Shown here: positions 16,860 to 26,167 of the stretch, in pieces
Position numbering within the stretch: position 1 is the stretch's first letter
Layout: the number at the start of each line of letters is the position of its first letter
Assembly (NCBI GenBank): GCA_035511075.1
Contig: DATKFW010000015.1
Coordinates: 124,001 to 188,000, forward strand
DNA length: 64,000 bases
Source of the DNA: DATAUD01 sp035511075
GTDB lineage: Bacteria; Verrucomicrobiota; Verrucomicrobiia; Limisphaerales; Palsa-1400
Direction of reading: 5' to 3'
Notes under the pieces: model-generated
What the model was told of the DNA's origin: nothing
Database searches by the model: none
Seen by the model: only the letters and a program-made list of their open reading frames with translations
Program-made: the position numbers and the translations under genes

Positions 16860-19262
16860 ATGCCCTGGCAACTCATCTACACCAGCGCGCCGCGGGGACT
16901 GCTTTCGGGTCAAACCGGATTCTGCACCGTGGCGCGCAGCGCGGACTTGAGGGAAGGGCTGGTCCAGCGGCTCGAACAAATCAGTTCGTACCATTATTTG
17001 CGTGTGTCTGGCGTTGGGACCGCAGGAGCCAACCCAACGATCAGCGCCTATCGCATCCTGGACGTTCGCGGGACCAAATACCAGGTGCTTACGCGCATCG
17101 AGCCGTGCGGATTGGATTTTACCGCGCGCACCAACCACCTGGCGCGGCATCTCATCTTCCAGCCGGGGGAGCTGGCGCAACTGCCTTCGCCGGCGGCGAT
17201 CTTGCGGGGCTGGAACGGATGGTTGACACCCTGGCAGGGCGAGCCGCGCATTCTCGAGGACGCGCCTTTGGACGAGTTTCGCGGGATCCCGAGGCCAACC
17301 TTCCCGGCGCAGGCGTGGCTGGAAATGGCAGGGGACGCCGGACGGGCCGCCGGACTGCTTGACAGCGAATGTTTGCGCGGATGCTACCTGATTTGCCCGC
17401 CGGGCGGTGAACGGCGGCTCCTGGACATGTTCGCCGAGACGTTGCAGTTGCTCGATCACACCGGGCAGTACCCGTTGCGTCCGTGGCGGCATTCGTTTAC
17501 GACGTTCATGCAGGCGGAAGACAACCCGTTGGATTTCCAATGGCGCGGATGCCAGGCGGGCACGCCGGCCTACGAGCAGGCGGTGCAGCATTCCGCGCCG
17601 ATGCTGGCGCCGCGCGCAGTGCGGGCGCCAAACAATTCGCTGGCGAAAATAGCCCGCGAAAGCCCGAGACCGCCGGTTGCGCCGGGCAGCGCCGCGCCGC
17701 GGGCCGCCGCAGCAACATTGGCGCGTCGCGAGACTTCGGCGACTGTTAAAACGGCCCCGATGACATTCGAATCAATTCGTGTCCAAAGCCCGCCGGGAGC
17801 GAAGGCAAGGGCGCGGCTTCTGAGCATGAACCTGTGGATCGATTCTTCCACGCTGTCGCGCCTGGGGATATTTGCCGCGGTCATATTGATTCTCATTGTG
17901 GCAAGAATCTGGCTTAACCAGCGCCGGTTTGCCGTTGAAAGCCGCCAGCCCGAAGTCGTTGAAGCCCCGCGCCAGCCATCAAGAGTTGCGCCTCTGCAAC
18001 CGGTCGAGGCGCAGGCGGCTACGGCGGCGCCGCTGGATATGGGGCAGTTGGATCAAATCTGGGCCGACGGCCCCACTTACTTGGTACTGACTTCCAACAT
18101 GAACAGTTTCCCGCTGTCCATCCAAAACAACAGTCCCTTTCAGAACATGATTCGGCGGTATGACTCGCTAAGTCCACCGCAGGGTGAGGTTCAACTGATG
18201 GTCGGCGTCGATGAGTGGAATTTATCGTCCGAAAAGGCGCTCGTAGTCCGCGCCGTGCCGGGCAAGGAGCTTGTCGCCGAAACCAATGGGGATGCGCAGT
18301 GCGTGTTTGATTATTCGGCGTGGCTGCCGCAACATAATGTTGTGCAAACGAACGAGCCTATCATCGTTCGAACCACCTTTGACAAGGGGCCGGCGGCGAT
18401 TTCAGCGCGATTCACCTTTTCGTCCACCAACGACGGCGATCCGTTTCGCCTCCTGATGATCAATCCCAACGATCCGCCGGCGCCATTGATCATGGCGCGG
18501 AGCTTTCTGTTTTCGGGCGCGCCCAACTCCGCGCTGGGGCAGCGTTTGAGCCAGATTCATCTCCTGGGCGGGGCCAGATGGCAGCAGAGGCCATTTGTCA
18601 ACACAAAGGACGGGAAGACTGCCCGGTATCTCTATGACGGCTGGCCGCCGGAGCAGGCGCCGCCGGCGGAGGCGGGGCTGGATTTTGCCGAAGCAAGAAA
18701 ACGCTTGGCTTTACAGCGTAGCCCGCTGGGAATGCGCGCGCTTTCCCTGGAACAAAAACTCGCGAACTGGCCCAAGACAGGCTTTGACCTGCCTTTGGGG
18801 GAGGCGCTGGAATCGACCAATAAACACCTGACCAGTTTTGCCGATTTCGCCGGAGCCGATTTTTCGGCAACGCGCTTCATCGAGTACCTGGGGCGGCTTA
18901 GAACCGACCGGGCGAAGGCGATGGACCTGCTGCCCGGCTGGCCAAAGCTGCGGGATGACGCCGATCCGGAGGACCTCGTGGAGAAATTTGAGCGCCTGTA
19001 TACCGTGCTGACGGACAAGAATCCCGCCAGCGCGCGCGATCTGACCATTGACAATACGAATTATTTTTATGCGACGTGGCGGAACCTCAGGAACATGGAC
19101 GCCATGCGCCAGGAAGCCAGGCGCGCGGCCGGGGAATTGCAAGAGTTGCAGGACCGGCTCGACTCAATCCCGAACGGATTGGATGGGACAGCCTACGTAG
19201 GATTGTTTATTGTGGGGCGGGAGGAAGTCCGTCCCCGAGTGGAGATGATACGCTTCCAATGA
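16860..19262 (+). CDS. GAP1-N2-like GTPase-associated membrane protein
   Basis: Second operon gene, 800 aa, 10 bases after the GTPase gene. The N-terminus (QLIYTSAPRGLLSGQTGFCT, then VARSADLREGLVQRLEQIS) matches what I recall of the GAP1-N2 domain of GTPase-associated protein 1. A middle region follows (about 150-230; LRGCYLICPPGGERRLLDMF). A Pro/Ala-rich linker (250-320) leads to one transmembrane helix (334-352; LGIFAAVILILIVARIW). The C-terminal 440 residues are probably periplasmic and have no domain I recognise; they include a mixed beta region (about 410-560) and a helical end. Canonical GAP1 proteins are, as far as I know, not fused to such a domain. Likely couples the cytoplasmic GTPase to the envelope. 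Confidence 0.72.
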   Translation: MPWQLIYTSAPRGLLSGQTGFCTVARSADLREGLVQRLEQISSYHYLRVSGVGTAGANPTISAYRILDVRGTKYQVLTRIEPCGLDFTARTNHLARHLIFQPGELAQLPSPAAILRGWNGWLTPWQGEPRILEDAPLDEFRGIPRPTFPAQAWLEMAGDAGRAAGLLDSECLRGCYLICPPGGERRLLDMFAETLQLLDHTGQYPLRPWRHSFTTFMQAEDNPLDFQWRGCQAGTPAYEQAVQHSAPMLAPRAVRAPNNSLAKIARESPRPPVAPGSAAPRAAAATLARRETSATVKTAPMTFESIRVQSPPGAKARARLLSMNLWIDSSTLSRLGIFAAVILILIVARIWLNQRRFAVESRQPEVVEAPRQPSRVAPLQPVEAQAATAAPLDMGQLDQIWADGPTYLVLTSNMNSFPLSIQNNSPFQNMIRRYDSLSPPQGEVQLMVGVDEWNLSSEKALVVRAVPGKELVAETNGDAQCVFDYSAWLPQHNVVQTNEPIIVRTTFDKGPAAISARFTFSSTNDGDPFRLLMINPNDPPAPLIMARSFLFSGAPNSALGQRLSQIHLLGGARWQQRPFVNTKDGKTARYLYDGWPPEQAPPAEAGLDFAEARKRLALQRSPLGMRALSLEQKLANWPKTGFDLPLGEALESTNKHLTSFADFAGADFSATRFIEYLGRLRTDRAKAMDLLPGWPKLRDDADPEDLVEKFERLYTVLTDKNPASARDLTIDNTNYFYATWRNLRNMDAMRQEARRAAGELQELQDRLDSIPNGLDGTAYVGLFIVGREEVRPRVEMIRFQ

Positions 19263-19281
19263 GCGGAAAAATGAGCGGCGC

Positions 19282-22203
19282 ATGACAACATTACATCAAG
19301 CGGAACGGCTGGCGCGCAAGATTGGCGAACTTGTGGGACATCCGGCGTCCGATGCCCAGGCGGGCCGGCTGGCGCAGGATTACGCGGAGTTATGCCGCGC
19401 GGCCAACCGCAGGCTTGAACAGTGCGCCCTGATGATCGAAGCCGGTCAGAGCCTCCAAGCCCTTCAACTGGCCGAAACGCCGCCGCCGTTGCTGGATTTG
19501 ATCACCGTCTTAAGTTTTCGCCAGGCCGCTGATTGGCGGGTCTACTGTCAAACACACAATTTACCGTGGACGGAGCCCTTCTATGACAAGTACCTCCGGC
19601 TGTTGAACTCGACCTATGGCAAGGGGATTGCGGGCGACCATCCCTTTTACCGTGATTATCGCCGCGCGGTGATGAAAAACGACGATGACCGGGCGCTGTC
19701 CATTCTACGGGTCATTGCGCGCTTGAATCCCGCCGACCAGAATACAAAGGACGAATTGAAGCGGCTGGAGGAGAAGCTGGTTCGCGTAAAGGTGGAGGCG
19801 TTGAGCGGCGCCCTAGAAAAGGGCGAAGTCGCCGCGGCGACCGCGCAGGTGGCGAGGCTTGAATCATCCGGTCTTCCCATTCCGTCGTCGCATCCGGTCT
19901 GGCAACGCCTCCAGGTGGCGCGTTGCCAGGAATTGCTCGCCAAGGCCAGGACACTTCGGGAAAACGGCGCGTGGGAGGAGGCGGAAGGATTGGTTGATGA
20001 AATTCATGCGCTGGCCACACAGAACAATCTCCAACTGCCCGCCGCAGACGCCGACCTGTGGAATTCCCTGGAAGAATGGACAGGCAGCCAGCGCGGGACG
20101 TACGCGCGCGAGCAGGATTCCAAGCGCGCTGTTTCGGCGCTGGAGTATGAAGTCCAAAACATCGAAAACATGCGCTGCTTCGCCCCCAAGGCCGGCGTGG
20201 CCCAAACCCAATCTGAGCTTGCATCGCTGACGGCCAAATGGCGTCAGGCGGAGGAAATTGGCCTTCCGCTGGACGCCGCGCTGACGGATCGGTGCCGGAC
20301 GGGCGAGGCCTGGTTGCAAAGCCGGATCAGGGCGGCCGAGAGAAGCCAGCGCGCCCTGATGATCGTTGTCACGCTCTTGATTTTGTGCGCCATCGGCGCG
20401 GCAGTGCCCGTGGCCCTGGATTGGTCGAGGCAACGCGAGTTTCTCGCATCGCTCAACAGTCTGGAATCCGCGCGCAGGGTTACCGACGCGCAAGCGGTCG
20501 TGCAGAGCATTCCGGAGAAATTAAAAACCAAGCCGAAGATGGCCGAGGGCGTGAGCAAAGCGGAACATTTTATTTCCCGTGAACTGGCCTTGACAGAAAG
20601 CTTTGATCGAAAGCTTGCCGCGCTGCGGGAAACCAGCGATGCGGGCGGTTCCATCGAACAGGCCGGCGCGCGACGCGCCGAATGCGAAGAAGCGATCCCC
20701 ACGCTGGCGCCGGAATTCCAACCGGCCGCCCGAAACGCGCTGGCGACATGGGATTCCGGATGGGCAGTGGTGCGCAACGGGGAGTTGTCTTCGCGCCTGG
20801 ATCGCGCCGAAAAATTGGCGGCGGATTTGAACCCGGGCACTGGATTCGAGGCGGCGCAGGCAGTGGTGCCGCCGCTTCAGGGGGCACTTGCGACGCTGGA
20901 CACTTTGCTGACGCAACCGCCGCCGGTGGATGCGGCGCTGGACGCGAAGTATCACGAACTTGCCGCCAAAGCCGCTCATTGGAACGAAGCCGTCCAGGAT
21001 TGGGAAAAGACGCAGGCTTCGTTGCAACAAGCGCAGGGCCTGGAGGAATATTTGCGGACGCTGGCCCATCTGGCGGAATCTCCTTTTGCGGCGCCGGCGC
21101 AACGGGATGCGGCGGCGGAAATTTCGAGCTTCAGGATCAACGAGCCAACGTTGTTGGGCGAACTGCTCCTGCCAGATGACAAGGACGCGTGGGCTTCACT
21201 GACCAACAGCGCCTCGTGGCCGCAAACCTCGATGCCAGCGCAACCGTCCGCCGAGGAAAAGGAGGCTTATCTGAAATTGCGGGACGATAAGAACATGCAG
21301 GACATTTACGCCTACCAACTGGTCACCAACGCGCGACCCGGAAACCCGTTTCAGTCACACCCGGTTTTTGCGCGCGGATTGATCGCCCCCGATCGCGCGG
21401 GCCAGGAATCGGGACTGATCTTCGATCCGACGGAGCGACGCGACGAAGCGCATTTTATTCCGGTGGCTTACAGTGATTGGGATTACGTGAAGGTCACGAG
21501 GCTGTTTCGCACCGAGGAATGCGACACGTTTGAACGGCTCGGTTTGGGCGAATGGATCGATTCGAACACGGGCAATTACCAGAAACCGGTGCTGCAGCTC
21601 TTCGATCAGTTGAACCAGGACGAAAATTCCGCCGCCATTTTCCGCGCGTTCGTAATGAGGAAGCTTTATGAGATGGCGCGGATGCGTCCGCTGGATTGGG
21701 GATTGCAATGGGCGCCGGATGCCGCGCGAAACATCCGGAAACTTGAGGAACTGGGGGCCGGGGAGCTTCAGAGCGGGGACTGGATGGTTCGCAGCAAGGC
21801 GGAAAAATACGAAAAGGAATTGCAGGCCTTTTTTGCTGCGGCGCGGACGGTTTCCCTGGAGAACGAGGCCTTGTTCTTCCGTCAACTGGCGCGCCGCACT
21901 TGCGACCAGGGCTTTGTATTTGCGGGCTACGTGGGGCTGGATGGCACGCCGGTCCTTCGGCGGAGCATCATTCCCGGCGGCGAATATTGGGGCTGGGACG
22001 CCCGGTCCGCCTCCGCCGGGCTGCTTTTCCGGCGCGCCTCGGGGGGAGCGCGCCTGGACAAGCTGGGGGAGCCGGCGCCATGCACGCCGCTGCTCGTGTT
22101 TCAGGGAGACCGCAGGAAAATCCTTCTTGACGCACAACAGGCGGCGGACGCGACGGCGGTCGCTTCGGTGTCCGCTCTGCCGCCTTTTTTTTCCGGCCTA
22201 TGA
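19282..22203 (+). CDS. Large single-TM, helical/coiled-coil protein of the GTPase operon
   Basis: Third operon gene, 973 aa. Residues 1-350 are helical and TPR-like (ALSGALEKGEVAAATAQVAR, LLAKARTLRENGAWEEAEGL). One transmembrane helix lies at about 357-377 (RALMIVVTLLILCAIGAAVPVA). A long predicted coiled coil (about 380-640) and a C-terminal globular region (about 680-970; GGEYWGWDARSASAGLLFRR) follow. I do not recognise a family. Positive residues before the helix suggest a cytoplasmic N-terminus and periplasmic C-terminus, the same topology as the preceding protein. Its stop codon overlaps the next ATG by 4 bases. An elongated adaptor linking cytoplasmic GTPase parts to the channel complex is plausible but unproven. 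Confidence 0.65.
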   Translation: MTTLHQAERLARKIGELVGHPASDAQAGRLAQDYAELCRAANRRLEQCALMIEAGQSLQALQLAETPPPLLDLITVLSFRQAADWRVYCQTHNLPWTEPFYDKYLRLLNSTYGKGIAGDHPFYRDYRRAVMKNDDDRALSILRVIARLNPADQNTKDELKRLEEKLVRVKVEALSGALEKGEVAAATAQVARLESSGLPIPSSHPVWQRLQVARCQELLAKARTLRENGAWEEAEGLVDEIHALATQNNLQLPAADADLWNSLEEWTGSQRGTYAREQDSKRAVSALEYEVQNIENMRCFAPKAGVAQTQSELASLTAKWRQAEEIGLPLDAALTDRCRTGEAWLQSRIRAAERSQRALMIVVTLLILCAIGAAVPVALDWSRQREFLASLNSLESARRVTDAQAVVQSIPEKLKTKPKMAEGVSKAEHFISRELALTESFDRKLAALRETSDAGGSIEQAGARRAECEEAIPTLAPEFQPAARNALATWDSGWAVVRNGELSSRLDRAEKLAADLNPGTGFEAAQAVVPPLQGALATLDTLLTQPPPVDAALDAKYHELAAKAAHWNEAVQDWEKTQASLQQAQGLEEYLRTLAHLAESPFAAPAQRDAAAEISSFRINEPTLLGELLLPDDKDAWASLTNSASWPQTSMPAQPSAEEKEAYLKLRDDKNMQDIYAYQLVTNARPGNPFQSHPVFARGLIAPDRAGQESGLIFDPTERRDEAHFIPVAYSDWDYVKVTRLFRTEECDTFERLGLGEWIDSNTGNYQKPVLQLFDQLNQDENSAAIFRAFVMRKLYEMARMRPLDWGLQWAPDAARNIRKLEELGAGELQSGDWMVRSKAEKYEKELQAFFAAARTVSLENEALFFRQLARRTCDQGFVFAGYVGLDGTPVLRRSIIPGGEYWGWDARSASAGLLFRRASGGARLDKLGEPAPCTPLLVFQGDRRKILLDAQQAADATAVASVSALPPFFSGL

Positions 22204-22736
22204 GCGATGGCGAAACAAGCCAATATCCATTGCGATGGCGCGGCCGTCAGAGCGGCCCCTATCCTGTGTCTGAAATCAACCGGATGCTCGATGAACATGA
22301 AATCGGCATGGGCCATGAAATTCTTTATCAGGACAAATGGATCGTTTTGGAGGAATTCTTCGCGGCCACAAGCCAGACCACTCCCGCGCCCATAACGCCC
22401 CCGACCAAGAACTTCAGATCGCCCGGCCTGACCGTGTCGCCGCGCGAAATAACGCCGGCGGTGAGCTTCAAAGTCTCCGTAAGCCCGGCGCAGCGGGACC
22501 CGAATGCCGCGCCCGCGCGCCCGCGCAACCGGCTGGTTTTTGCGTTTCTGGCCATTTGCCTGGGGTTTCTGGGGCTGCATAATTTTTATGCCCGCCAGTG
22601 GTTGACTGGCTTGCTGCAGTTGCTCTTGAGCGTCGCCACTTCGTTGATGGGTTTCGGCATCATCGCGTCCTGGCTTTGGGCGATGGTCGAAGCGCTGGTT
22701 GTGAGCAAAGACGGCTCCGGCGCAGAAATGACCTGA
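22200..22736 (+). CDS. GYF_2 + TM2 domain membrane protein
   Basis: Fourth operon gene, 178 aa; ATGA overlap with the previous gene implies translational coupling. The N-terminal domain (residues 1-60: YPLRWRGRQSGPYPVSEINR ... EILYQDKWIVLEEFF) fits GYF_2, a proline-rich-peptide-binding module common in bacterial membrane proteins. A disordered linker (60-105) precedes a TM2 domain (106-170; FLAICLGFLGLHNFYARQWL then TGLLQLLLSV), with the characteristic G-HNFY motif between two helices. The first gene of the operon also carries a GYF_2-like segment, suggesting a shared peptide ligand. Confidence 0.8.
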   Translation: MSDGETSQYPLRWRGRQSGPYPVSEINRMLDEHEIGMGHEILYQDKWIVLEEFFAATSQTTPAPITPPTKNFRSPGLTVSPREITPAVSFKVSVSPAQRDPNAAPARPRNRLVFAFLAICLGFLGLHNFYARQWLTGLLQLLLSVATSLMGFGIIASWLWAMVEALVVSKDGSGAEMT

Positions 22737-22755
22737 GCCTCAATGGAATAATGCC

Positions 22756-23760
22756 ATGGACCCCGCTTCCCTTCCGCCAAAACCCACTGTTTCCGAACCC
22801 GGCCCGCGCCCGCTGGAGAAACGAACCCTGCCGGCGCGGCGCGCGCCCGACGCGGCCCCGGGGCAGCCGCGGCCAGCCGTCGTTTCGCTGAACTGGGAGG
22901 AGCAGGACATTGAAAACCGCTGGGGCATCTTCAAGGGCGGGCGATTCACGAGCGTCAATAAGACTTTTAGCTTCGTTCTCGCCGCGATTGCCAGCGCGAT
23001 TTTTCTCTGGCTGATGTTCAAGCTGGATCGCAGTCAATTGAGCTTCCGGAGATTTGGAACGATCTTTGTGCGGCCGGGAAACTTGTTCGCAACCGGTCCG
23101 GCCACGCTGTGTTTTTTTTGGGGCGTGATGGTCTGTATGTTGAAGATTCCAAAACTGAATCTGCAACGAAAGGCGCTGGAGCTGGCGGCCGTCCCCCAGG
23201 ACCGCGAGTTCGTCCTCAACGAGGCGACGGCCCGGACTGTCCTTGAACGGACGCGCAGCCTGGCCGGTGACACGAGGCATTTCATCCTGCTCAACCGCAT
23301 CGACCGCGCCTTGTCCAATTTGCACAACATCGGGGGAATCAGCGACGTAGCCATCATTCTCAAGGCGCAGGCCGAGAACGACGAAAACATGGTCGCCTCC
23401 AGCTACGCGCTTATCCAGGCGATGATCTGGTCGATTCCGGTGCTGGGGTTCATTGGCACGGTGCTGGGGCTGAGCATCGCGATCAGCAGGTTTACTAGCG
23501 TCATCAGTGTTTCGCAGGGGGCGATCAGCGCGGCGGAGGAAATGAACCGCATGAAGGAACATTTGAAGGACGTGACCGCGGGGCTTTCGACCGCCTTCGA
23601 GACGACGCTGGTGGGATTGGGGTTCGCTTTGATACTGCATTTGATCGCGGACCTGGTGCAACAGAGGGAGACCGATTTTTTGGACGACTGCAACGAATAC
23701 TGCCAGGCGCACGTGGTGTCCAAGCTGCGCACCCGCGGGAAGGAGGACAATGCCAAGTAG
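22756..23760 (+). CDS. MotA/TolQ/ExbB-family proton channel subunit
   Basis: Fifth operon gene, 334 aa. A disordered Pro-rich N-terminus (1-45) precedes a first helix near 75-95 (FVLAAIASAIFLWLMFKL) and a second near 115-135 (GPATLCFFWGVMVCMLKI). After a cytoplasmic helical region come the two signature helices: AMIWSIPVLGFIGTVLGLSI (about 220-240) and TAFETTLVGLGFALILHLIA (about 277-297). The GxxGTVxGL and A/T-F-x-T-LxGL motifs are the MotA/TolQ/ExbB hallmarks for H+ or Na+ flow coupled to work. The stop overlaps the start of the following stator-like gene by 11 bases. ZorA of the Zorya defence system is a homologue of this superfamily. Confidence 0.87.
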   Translation: MDPASLPPKPTVSEPGPRPLEKRTLPARRAPDAAPGQPRPAVVSLNWEEQDIENRWGIFKGGRFTSVNKTFSFVLAAIASAIFLWLMFKLDRSQLSFRRFGTIFVRPGNLFATGPATLCFFWGVMVCMLKIPKLNLQRKALELAAVPQDREFVLNEATARTVLERTRSLAGDTRHFILLNRIDRALSNLHNIGGISDVAIILKAQAENDENMVASSYALIQAMIWSIPVLGFIGTVLGLSIAISRFTSVISVSQGAISAAEEMNRMKEHLKDVTAGLSTAFETTLVGLGFALILHLIADLVQQRETDFLDDCNEYCQAHVVSKLRTRGKEDNAK

Positions 23761-24295
23761 ATTGCGCAGCGGGAAGGCCCGGGTGTCGTTCTTTGCGTTT
23801 CAGGACATGATCACCACCGTGACGGGGGTGTTGCTGCTGATCACGTTATTATTGACGCTTTACCTCCACGCGCAGCCCGACCCGGCCGCGCCCGCGGAAA
23901 CTGTCCGCGACAAGCTGGCGAAGGCGCAGCAGGAACTGGGGGCCAGGCTGGCGGAATTGCAGCGGCGGCAATTGGAGCAAATGGCGTTGACCAACAGGGT
24001 TTTTGTCGTGGCGGAGCCGGATCGGACGGGCAAACAGCCCGTGCTGGTGGTTCTCTCCGCGACCAACGGCTCATGGACCCGCCTCGGCAGCACCAACACC
24101 GTGCAATTCCCCGCCGGCGGGTTCGGTGACATTCTCAAACAGTGGGACCCGGCGGCCCAACGCATCGTTTTTTACGTTCGTCCCTCGGCCATCGGGCATT
24201 TTGACGCCTGCCGGCAATTGGCTTTGGACCGCTCCTTCAACGTGGGTTACGATGCGGCGGAGGAGGGCCGGCAATATATTTTGGCGCCGCGATGA
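23750..24295 (+). CDS. ExbD/MotB-like single-TM stator protein A
   Basis: Sixth operon gene, 181 aa, overlapping the channel gene by 11 bases. One N-terminal helix with an aspartate at its entrance, SFFAFQDMITTVTGVLLLIT (D19 region), matches the ion-carrying Asp of ExbD/TolR/MotB proteins. A coiled-coil segment (about 47-85; ELGARLAELQRRQLEQM) and a C-terminal alpha/beta domain (90-181; QRIVFYVRPSAIGHFDACRQ) follow. The last resembles the periplasmic domain of ExbD-like proteins but without a peptidoglycan-binding OmpA motif that I can see. Partner of the channel protein; the aspartate could be tested by substitution. Confidence 0.75.
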   Translation: MPSRLRSGKARVSFFAFQDMITTVTGVLLLITLLLTLYLHAQPDPAAPAETVRDKLAKAQQELGARLAELQRRQLEQMALTNRVFVVAEPDRTGKQPVLVVLSATNGSWTRLGSTNTVQFPAGGFGDILKQWDPAAQRIVFYVRPSAIGHFDACRQLALDRSFNVGYDAAEEGRQYILAPR

Positions 24296-24963
24296 AAAAT
24301 AAATCTTCAGGTTTTTACGCCAGCAGTCTGGAGATGTTGCTGGACACGATGTGCAACATGCTCGGAGGGGTGGTGTTTATCTCGTTGATGGTGGCGATGG
24401 TGATGCACGACGCGCCGCCGACGGCACAGGAGGATTATCGCAAAAATGCCATCCACCTCACCAACGAATTGGCGGCGGTGACCGTGTCCAATGCGGCGGT
24501 TGAATTGGAACTTCAAGCCACACTCCAGCGCCTGCAAGACCCGCATCAGCGTTTTCGCACCAACCAGATGCGGCTGCCCAATTTGTCAAATACGGAATTG
24601 CGGCCGTGGCCGGTCATCATTCGATATGACAAGCTTTATCCCATGGACGTCATGCCGGCGGTTCGGGGCGGCGTTCCCGCGCATAATGACCGCAGTATTT
24701 CCCGCACCGAATACGCGGAGCCGAAACCGGGGCAGGGCGAGGAACCCGATGCGGGCGTCGGCGGAATGGTCGAGGCCTTCACGGCGAGCGCCAGGTCGAA
24801 TTATTACTTTGAATTCTATGTTTATGAGGATTCCTTTGACGCGTTTGTGCGCGCCCGTGAAGCCGCCGCGCGACTGGGCTTCCAATACGGCTGGGAGCCT
24901 TTGCCGGCAAACCGATTGTTGCGGCTGAGCCGACAGGCGGAACACGTTCTGCCGCAAAACTGA
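24292..24963 (+). CDS. ExbD/MotB-like single-TM stator protein B
   Basis: Seventh operon gene, 223 aa, ATGA overlap with the preceding gene. The N-terminus SSLEMLLDTMCNMLGGVVFI followed by SLMVAMVM has an aspartate (about D17) at the start of a single helix, as in ExbD/MotB-type proteins, and differs in sequence from stator A. A coiled coil (about 47-85) and a C-terminal domain (150-223; NYYFEFYVYEDSFDAFVRAR) of the same general alpha/beta type follow. Two non-identical stator-like partners for one channel is unusual and suggests a heteromeric stator. Confidence 0.72.
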   Translation: MKNKSSGFYASSLEMLLDTMCNMLGGVVFISLMVAMVMHDAPPTAQEDYRKNAIHLTNELAAVTVSNAAVELELQATLQRLQDPHQRFRTNQMRLPNLSNTELRPWPVIIRYDKLYPMDVMPAVRGGVPAHNDRSISRTEYAEPKPGQGEEPDAGVGGMVEAFTASARSNYYFEFYVYEDSFDAFVRAREAAARLGFQYGWEPLPANRLLRLSRQAEHVLPQN

Positions 24964-24985
24964 GCCGCATGGCAAACCTGGTCCT

Positions 24986-26167
24986 GTGACAAAGAAATTT
25001 CAGCACGGCATCAGGGACATCGCCATAGTGGTCGCGGTTCTGGCGCTGTTGCTCGCGCTGGCGCTGCTGTTCCGGCAGCCCCCGCAGCCGGCGCGCGATC
25101 TCGTCTTCGGCGATTTGGGGCGGGTGCATTCGGCGTTGACCAATCTGACGGAATCAACTTCCGAAACGCCGATGGTCGCGCCGACGAACAATCCGGCAGA
25201 GGCGCGGCCAGTTGTCCCTTTGCCATTAACAGAATCGAACGGCAACACGGCGCTGACACCGGTAACGCGGCCCACAAACAACGCGATGGCTGACGCAGTC
25301 GCCGCCGCGTTGGCTGCCCGGCCCCTTGTCACGACGCAACTGGCGCCTCCGCCGCTGACGCCGACGCCGATGCCGACCCCGGCGCCGGCACCCGCCCCCG
25401 CGTCGGTTCCGTCCACGCCACCAGCGCCTTATACGCCTGCGCCAGGTCCGGAGCCTGACTCCAAGATGCCGACCGCTGCTTTGCTGGCTGGCGTTAAGGG
25501 CGATGCTCCGGCTGCGCTTGAAAACGTCCCCACAAGCACGGCGTCGCTTCTGGGCGTGGACTCGGACAAATCGACGCCGATCCCGTCAGCAGCGACCGCG
25601 ACGGTGGCTGCCCCGACGCCAATGCCGTCAGCATCGACCGCGACGGTGGTTGCCTCGCCGCAGAGCCTGCCAGGCACGGGCAATGAAACAAACGTAAGCT
25701 TTATTGTGGATCAGTCGTTGAGCATGAGGAAAAACGGAAAATCCAGCAGGGCGCGAAGGGAGTTGCTGCAGATACTGGAGAGGATGGGGCCGGCAGAAAC
25801 TTTCTACGTCCTGGTGTTTCATTCCGGCGGCGACGAAGGAATGCCCGGCCTGGGACCTGTGGCCGCCACGCCGGACAACATTCGCGCCATGACTAACTGG
25901 CTTTTCTCTGTCGGGCACAGATTCGGTTCCGACCCGGCCAAAGGCATGCGGCGCGCGTTGGGAATAGTTCCGGCGCCGGATACGGTCTGGCTGATATCTG
26001 ACGGGGAATTTTCAAAGAACGCGGTCGAGGCCATTCGCGAGGCCAACGAAAATGTTAACGCGCGTATTAACACAGTTGTACTTTACAGCGCTCAGGGCCG
26101 GGTGCTGATGCAGCGGATCGCCGATGAGAACGGCGGCATTTGCCGGTTTATTGCGCCTCCTCCATGA
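24986..26167 (+). CDS. Membrane-anchored von Willebrand factor A domain protein
   Basis: Eighth operon gene, 393 aa, GTG start at 24986. A signal-anchor helix (IAIVVAVLALLLALALLFRQ) is followed by a 190-residue Pro/Thr/Ala-rich linker. The vWA domain (about 235-390) begins NVSFIVDQSLSMRKNGKSSR; DQSLS gives the MIDAS DxSxS with D242, and the later aspartate is in VWLISDGEFSKN. The domain ends ADENGGICRFIAPPP. Expected location is periplasmic, tethered to the inner membrane. It likely binds a protein partner through a metal ion. The stop overlaps the next ATG by 4 bases. vWA proteins are recurrent partners in GTPase- and MoxR-centred systems. Confidence 0.85.
   Translation: MTKKFQHGIRDIAIVVAVLALLLALALLFRQPPQPARDLVFGDLGRVHSALTNLTESTSETPMVAPTNNPAEARPVVPLPLTESNGNTALTPVTRPTNNAMADAVAAALAARPLVTTQLAPPPLTPTPMPTPAPAPAPASVPSTPPAPYTPAPGPEPDSKMPTAALLAGVKGDAPAALENVPTSTASLLGVDSDKSTPIPSAATATVAAPTPMPSASTATVVASPQSLPGTGNETNVSFIVDQSLSMRKNGKSSRARRELLQILERMGPAETFYVLVFHSGGDEGMPGLGPVAATPDNIRAMTNWLFSVGHRFGSDPAKGMRRALGIVPAPDTVWLISDGEFSKNAVEAIREANENVNARINTVVLYSAQGRVLMQRIADENGGICRFIAPPP
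25583..25654 (+). repeat. 30-bp direct repeat in the vWA linker (42-bp period)
   Basis: Two near-identical copies, 25583-25612 and 25625-25654 (CCGTCAGCAGCGACCGCGAC / CCGTCAGCATCGACCGCGAC), differ at two positions and encode the repeated PSA-TATV linker unit. This is a recent in-frame duplication in a disordered spacer, so linker length may vary between strains. Confidence 0.8.
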
